26,396 nucleotides of DNA. It comes from Alphaproteobacteria bacterium. GTDB taxonomy: Bacteria > Pseudomonadota > Alphaproteobacteria > Rhizobiales > Aestuariivirgaceae. Below the pieces are notes generated by a model that saw only the letters and a list, made by a program, of their open reading frames with translations, was not told where the DNA came from and did not search any database. Numbering within the stretch: the first letter of the stretch is position 1; each line of letters begins with the position of its first letter. The position numbers were made by a program, and so were the translations under genes. The stretch covers positions 1 to 26,396 of the forward strand of contig VAZZ01000297.1 of NCBI GenBank assembly GCA_005884715.1. Reading direction: 5' to 3'. Positions 22,586 through 26,396 of this stretch are shown piece by piece.

Positions 22586-22604
22586 TGCCTGTCGGGAGTT
22601 TCCA

Positions 22605-23795
22605 ATGACTGAGGCTGCTGTTCGCGATTTCACACTCAATTTCGGGCCGCAGCATCCTGCCGCGCATGGTGTATTGCGTTTGATCCTTGAGCTTGACGGC
22701 GAAGTCGTGCGACGCGTCGATCCGCATATCGGGCTGCTGCACCGCGGCACCGAGAAGCTGATCGAATACAAGACCTATCTGCAGGCGCTACCCTATTTCG
22801 ATCGCCTCGACTATGTCGCTCCGATGAATCAGGAACATGCGTTCTGCCTGGCGGCGGAAAAGCTTCTTGGTCTTGCCATCCCGCGGCGGGCCCAGCTCAT
22901 CCGCGTCCTTTATTCGGAAATCGGCCGCCTCCTGTCCCATCTCCTCAATGTCACGACGCAGGCGATGGATGTCGGCGCGCTGACGCCGCCTTTATGGGGC
23001 TTCGAGGAGCGCGAGAAGCTGATGGTCTTCTATGAGCGCGCTTCGGGCGCGCGCATGCACGCCAATTATTTTCGGATCGGCGGTGTCCATCAGGAGCTGC
23101 CGCCGGGCCTCCTTGATGATATCTGGGAGTTCTGCGAGCCTTTTCTCGGGAAATGCGACGATATGGAAGGCCTCCTCACCGAGAACAGGATATTCAAGCA
23201 GCGCAATGTCGATATCGGCGTCGTCAGTCTCGACGAGGCCTGGAGCTGGGGATTTTCCGGCGTCATGCTCAGGGGGTCGGGTGTTGCCTGGGATTTGCGC
23301 AAGGCCCAGCCTTACGAATGCTATTCCGAGCTCGATTTCGACATTCCCATCGGGAAGAATGGCGACTGCTACGATCGCTATCTCATTCGCATGGAGGAGA
23401 TGCGCCAATCCATCAGGATCATGAAGCAGTGCCTCGAGAAACTCGCTGCTCCCGCAGGCAAGGGGCCGATCTCGGTCAAAGACCGGAAAATCGTCCCGCC
23501 CCTGCGCTCCGAGATGAAACGCTCGATGGAGGCGACAATCCAGCATTTCAAGCTGTACTCGGAAGGCCATCGCGTTCCGGCCGGCGAGGTCTATGCGCCA
23601 GTCGAGGCACCAAAGGGTGAATTCGGCGTCTATCTGATATCTGACGGCACCAACCGGCCATATCGCTGCAAGATACGGGCGCCATCCTTTGCCCATCTGC
23701 AGGCGATCGATGCGATGTGCCGCGGCCATATGCTGGCCGATGTTTCGGCGATCATCGGCACGCTCGATATCGTATTCGGTGAGATCGACAGATAG
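22605..23795 (+). CDS. nuoD: NADH-quinone oxidoreductase subunit D, isolated copy
   Basis: A 396-residue full-length complex I 49-kDa-type subunit. It has FGPQHPAAHGVLR (quinone-site histidine loop), DPHIGLLHRGTEKLIEYKTY, LPYFDRLDYVAPMNQEHAF, MLRGSGVAWDLRKAQPYECY and the FAHLQAIDAMCRGHMLADVSAIIGTLDIVFGEIDR end. Length and motifs look functional. It forms part of the quinone chamber with NuoB and NuoC at the membrane arm junction. Unusually, no nuoC, nuoE or other nuo gene is next to it; neighbours are a DUF6600-like gene and a small ORF. It is therefore probably a second copy that could swap into the main complex or serve another one. GGGAG is six bases before the ATG. Confidence 0.93.
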   Translation: MTEAAVRDFTLNFGPQHPAAHGVLRLILELDGEVVRRVDPHIGLLHRGTEKLIEYKTYLQALPYFDRLDYVAPMNQEHAFCLAAEKLLGLAIPRRAQLIRVLYSEIGRLLSHLLNVTTQAMDVGALTPPLWGFEEREKLMVFYERASGARMHANYFRIGGVHQELPPGLLDDIWEFCEPFLGKCDDMEGLLTENRIFKQRNVDIGVVSLDEAWSWGFSGVMLRGSGVAWDLRKAQPYECYSELDFDIPIGKNGDCYDRYLIRMEEMRQSIRIMKQCLEKLAAPAGKGPISVKDRKIVPPLRSEMKRSMEATIQHFKLYSEGHRVPAGEVYAPVEAPKGEFGVYLISDGTNRPYRCKIRAPSFAHLQAIDAMCRGHMLADVSAIIGTLDIVFGEIDR

Positions 23796-23800
23796 CAGCG

Positions 23801-23833
23801 TCACCCAAGAGGCAATACCGGCTCTGTGGGTGA
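23801..23833 (+). terminator. Hairpin after nuoD
   Basis: TCACCCAAGAG (23801-23811) pairs with CTCT and TGGGTGA (23822-23825, 23827-23833), one base bulged, loop of 10. It begins six bases after the stop codon. Confidence 0.6.
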
Positions 23834-23991
23834 TCTCAATTGAGGCAGTACAACTGTCCGATATCGCGCGGCGTCTATAGTGGGTTTGATATTTTCAAGA
23901 ATTCCGCTCTTCAGGATGTGTCGCCTCATTCTCACAAAATTCCGGCAGTAGAAAAGACGCACTAGCGAGTAATCAGGAGGAAGGATATGGC

Positions 23992-24201
23992 ATGAGCCAG
24001 TCTCCATTCACCCCCGAAGAGCTGGATGATTTGGTCGGCGTCTTTGAGCAGGCTTGCCGGGAAGCAGACGCGGAAGACTGTCCCAAGACCCGCGATTGGA
24101 TCGCTAGCCAGATATTCAAGGCTGCGCTGGAAGGTGAGCGCGATCTGGAAAAACTCAAATCTCGAGCTATGCCGATCTCGCAAGCGCAGAGGCCAGCTTA
24201 G
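23992..24201 (+). CDS. Small acidic protein of unknown function
   Basis: A 69-residue, mostly helical, acidic protein (PEELDDLVGVFEQACREADAEDC and IASQIFKAALEGERDLEKL) with no signal peptide. I do not recognise a family. AGGAGGAAGGA (23975-23985) is a very strong ribosome binding site. An ATG at 23987 stands at better spacing but encodes only Met-Ala before a TGA that overlaps the ATG at 23992. The stop overlaps the exported msrA stop on the other strand by three bases. The strong binding site supports a real gene. Confidence 0.6.
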   Translation: MSQSPFTPEELDDLVGVFEQACREADAEDCPKTRDWIASQIFKAALEGERDLEKLKSRAMPISQAQRPA

Positions 24202-24932
24202 TTTGTACTGCCGGCCTCGGACACCAGAACCGGATCCTCGCGATAGAGATCAGGGAAGATGCGTTTCAGATTCGCGATCTTCGGCAGGTCGTTATAGACG
24301 ATATAGGGATAGGTCGGATTCAGCGTCAGGAAGTCCTGATGATAGTCTTCGGCCGGGTAAAATTCATGGCCGGGCTCGATCCTGGTGACGATCGCGCCAT
24401 CGAATAGTTTCGCCTGGTCGAGCTGGCCGATATAGGCCTTGGCGATCTTCGCCTGCTCCTCGTTCACCGGGAATATCGCCGAGCGGTACTGGGTGCCTCT
24501 GTCCGGTCCTTGCCGGTTCAGTTCGGTTGGATCATGGGCGACCGAGAAATAGATCTGCAGGATACGGCCGTAGCTGATTTTGCTGGGATCATAGGTGATC
24601 TTGACCGACTCGGCATGGCCGGTGGTGTCGCTGCCCACCATTTCATATTGCGCGGTCTTTGCTTCGCCGCCGGCATAGCCCGACACCGCATTGGCCACAC
24701 CTCTCACATGCTGGAAGACACCTTGCACGCCCCAGAAACAGCCGCCGGCGAGAACAGCGACTTCGGATTTGGCGCCGCTCGCTGTCTCATCCTGCGCCGG
24801 AGCGGGTATCTTTATGCCTTCCTCGGCGAGGGCATGAAATGTGCTCCCCGTCAGGATGGCAGCAATAAAGGCGATCGTTCGGCTGGCGCGCCGGATCGAG
24901 GTTTTGGTGGATGACGGAAATGTCTGGGTCAT
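24198..24932 (-). CDS. msrA: Exported peptide-methionine (S)-S-oxide reductase MsrA
   Basis: A 244-residue MsrA with a signal peptide (RR at 14-15, hydrophobic TIAFIAAILTGSTFHALA, likely cut near residue 36). A 20-residue linker follows, then the catalytic GGCFWG (Cys65). GYAGGEAKTAQYEMVG, GHAESVKITYDP and HDPTELNRQGPDRGTQYRSAIF are present. It would repair oxidised methionine in periplasmic proteins, in contrast to the cytosolic msrA at 4413. An RR pair suggests a Tat option, but the motif is not a clear SRRxFLK. It lies downstream of the DUF2652/SRPBCC gene on the same strand after 147 bases containing a palindrome. Confidence 0.93.
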   Translation of the reverse strand: MTQTFPSSTKTSIRRASRTIAFIAAILTGSTFHALAEEGIKIPAPAQDETASGAKSEVAVLAGGCFWGVQGVFQHVRGVANAVSGYAGGEAKTAQYEMVGSDTTGHAESVKITYDPSKISYGRILQIYFSVAHDPTELNRQGPDRGTQYRSAIFPVNEEQAKIAKAYIGQLDQAKLFDGAIVTRIEPGHEFYPAEDYHQDFLTLNPTYPYIVYNDLPKIANLKRIFPDLYREDPVLVSEAGSTN

Positions 24933-25004
24933 GGGCGTCCATCTGGTTACTTCCGATGACCATTACGCCCGCCAAGGGGCATGGCATTACCGATATGATG
25001 CCCG

Positions 25005-25020
25005 ATCACAGGCATGTGAT
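25005..25020. promoter_or_regulatory. Palindrome upstream of the exported msrA
   Basis: ATCACAGGCATGTGAT: perfect six-base arms around GGCA, 73 bases before the msrA start. Spacing differs from a CRP site (TGTGA-N6-TCACA). It may be an operator; no promoter hexamers were identified beside it. Confidence 0.35.
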
Positions 25021-25079
25021 ATCAATTGCGCTCTACAGCAGAACTTAAGCAGGGGAGATGTTTCTATGCCAGCCTTGAG

Positions 25080-26243
25080 TCAGGCTGCAGCTAGGTTGCG
25101 AGCGGTCGATTTGAGCTCCGCCGGCGACATTTCGGGTGCTGTATATGATTCCGCCTGACTCTCGCGGATCAGTGCCTCCATATCTGCGAAGCACTTCGAC
25201 CAGAATTGCGGCTCTTTTCTCGCGCGGAATCCGACAAGCTGTCGCAACAGAAAGGCGACGAACGGGCTGGGCGACTGTGGCTGCGCGAAACGCGCTGTCA
25301 CACGCGTCCCTTTGCTTTCGGCAGTGGTGAGCAGCGAAAACCTCATCTTGCCCCCGAGGGGCATAAGGACTTCACCGGTCATGTGCTTGAGAGGGCGGAC
25401 ATCGACATAGTTGATGACGATCGATTCCTTGCCATGGGCACAATGTTCAACGGCTCCAGTGCGTAGCCGGTGCGGATCTCCCCTGGCGCGGCTGATGCTG
25501 TGCACGCCTTCCTGCCACCGCTGCCTTTGCGCTGGATCAGTAAGGTATTCCCAGACGATATCGATGCCAAAAGGAATTACTCGGCTCACCGGCTTGAAAT
25601 ACAGGGGCTCATTTTCGGAGACCACGATCTCATTGCGTTCCCGATGGTTTTCCCAGCGTGCGCCGAGGTCGAGAACGGTTGCCGAGATTGTGCCAAATTC
25701 GCTAAGCTCGATTGCATAGGGTTTCGTCTCATCCTTGAGTTCGTCAAGCGCAAGTGCGGCGGCGGCAGCTGCGGTGATGAGCGCATAGGCCTTGATGCCG
25801 GTCCTCTCCGGGACATCGTTCTTGAGGAGCCGGTGAATCAGGATAACATCGGGTCCGGTCAATTCATGGCGGCCAGCGATATCATTGATGACGTAGTCGC
25901 CATGATGGACGATGAACTTGAGATCAAGGCCGCCGATGTTCCGGCAGGCGCGGCAGGTGCAAGCCGTGTTCTCGCGCATCATGGCGACGCGATCACGGAA
26001 TCCGAAATAAAGCGCCTCGATGGAATCGAGGATCTGGCCCGGCGATTGCACAGTTTCATCATTCGCGAAGGCTAAAAACGCATCGCCCTGAATGTTCGAG
26101 AGAATGAGCGGTGATTTCAGCCGCGCCAGGATAACCTCGAATAAGGATTCGAGGATGCCTTGTGCATGATCAAGCTCGCTGCCGGTCAAAAATCGGGTGT
26201 AGCCCGTAATGTCGGCAATCAGCAGATAGCCGCGCTTGGACAT
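25080..26243 (-). CDS. DUF2652 (cyclase-like) protein with C-terminal SRPBCC domain
   Basis: A 387-residue soluble protein. Residues 1 to about 190 (from SKRGYLLIADITGYTRFL) look like the DUF2652 family, which shares the fold of class III nucleotide cyclases (IADITGYTRF, then SNIQGDAFLAF, which matches the GDA segment of cyclases). A short CTCRACRN stretch lies inside. Residues about 230-350 (from FKPVSRVIPFGIDIVWEYLTDPAQRQRWQEGV) resemble a START/SRPBCC ligand-binding domain. Whether it makes any cyclic nucleotide is not known; the full set of catalytic residues was not confirmed. The start at 26243 has GAGGA upstream, and a promoter ends 20 bases before it. Confidence 0.75.
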   Translation of the reverse strand: MSKRGYLLIADITGYTRFLTGSELDHAQGILESLFEVILARLKSPLILSNIQGDAFLAFANDETVQSPGQILDSIEALYFGFRDRVAMMRENTACTCRACRNIGGLDLKFIVHHGDYVINDIAGRHELTGPDVILIHRLLKNDVPERTGIKAYALITAAAAAALALDELKDETKPYAIELSEFGTISATVLDLGARWENHRERNEIVVSENEPLYFKPVSRVIPFGIDIVWEYLTDPAQRQRWQEGVHSISRARGDPHRLRTGAVEHCAHGKESIVINYVDVRPLKHMTGEVLMPLGGKMRFSLLTTAESKGTRVTARFAQPQSPSPFVAFLLRQLVGFRARKEPQFWSKCFADMEALIRESQAESYTAPEMSPAELKSTARNLAAA

Positions 26244-26262
26244 TGGCTGTTCCTCGTAGGCG

Positions 26263-26291
26263 AGTATAGCGGAATCCGCCCCGGATGTTAA
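26263..26291 (-). promoter_or_regulatory. Promoter of the DUF2652/SRPBCC gene
   Basis: On the minus strand TTAACA (26291-26286) and TATACT (26268-26263) are 17 bases apart, a strong sigma-70-type match. The start codon at 26243 leaves a leader of only about 13 bases. Confidence 0.7.
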
Positions 26292-26292
26292 C

Positions 26293-26330
26293 CGGTCTCG
26301 GGAGGCAACCAAGCGTCGGCCTCGAGACCG
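26293..26330. repeat. Inverted repeat upstream of the promoter
   Basis: CGGTCTCG (26293-26300) and CGAGACCG (26323-26330) are perfect eight-base inverted arms, directly upstream of the -35 box. It could be an operator or the terminator of a gene beyond the window edge. Positions 26331-26396 show no gene. Confidence 0.4.
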
Positions 26331-26396
26331 ACTGGACCGACCGCAGGCAAAGTCCTGGCAACGCTTCAAGGCGCTGGCCGGCCTGATGCCTGTCCT

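Noticed and set aside
1..26396. A new defence or biosynthetic system
   Set aside because: I looked for clusters of unknown genes with nuclease, helicase, reverse transcriptase, toxin-antitoxin or synthase motifs. Apart from single unknown proteins, the genes are housekeeping or transport, so no such system is claimed.

Overview
The window reads as a chromosomal stretch of a GC-rich alphaproteobacterium, most likely of the Hyphomicrobiales (Rhizobiales). Two conserved blocks point there. The first is a TPR protein (YfgM-like), bamB and der. The second, on the minus strand, is radA, cvpA, purF and an SDR. Palindromic interspersed repeats of a rhizobial look, a rhizobial-type sugar ABC operon promoter and the protein sequences fit the same group. 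No rRNA, tRNA or CRISPR was found.

Layout. 1-1588: a class I methyltransferase and a DUF1579-like protein. 1613-2865: an accessory scar made of a decayed IS66-family end (frameshifted tnpA, truncated tnpB), a 20-bp perfect palindrome, six CAGGGAAT motifs, an 18-bp tandem repeat and a perfect hairpin, with no convincing gene. 2866-4364: a small exported protein and two tandem NnrU-like membrane proteins. 4413-5377 (minus): msrB-msrA, where msrB has no usable full-length start and has an in-frame TAA just upstream. 5524-11991 (plus): panB, a Tat-exported multicopper-oxidase-fold protein that has lost its copper ligands (FtsP/SufI-like), a YfgM-like protein, bamB, der and a HAD phosphatase. This run is about envelope and ribosome biogenesis.

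12001-15734 (minus): a sugar ABC importer (binding protein, ATPase, frameshifted permease) with a clear promoter and a GntR-type operator. A probable Dps C-terminal fragment lies beyond its 3' end. 15887-20393 (minus): radA, cvpA, purF, SDR. 20525-21007: an Hsp20 chaperone. 21094-22295 (minus): an exported W/Y-rich DUF6600-like protein split into two reading frames by a 47-bp tandem duplication, with a repetitive lysine-rich tail. 22605-23795: a complete nuoD with no other complex I gene beside it, preceded by a structured leader. 23992-26243: a small acidic protein, an exported MsrA, and a DUF2652 + SRPBCC protein with a strong promoter.

No obviously new multi-gene system stands out. The most interesting items are the copper-ligand-free MCO-fold protein, the isolated nuoD, and the 47-bp duplication that splits a gene. 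Several genes are broken by one-base shifts or a stop (tnpA, permease, msrB). These may be real decay or sequence errors.
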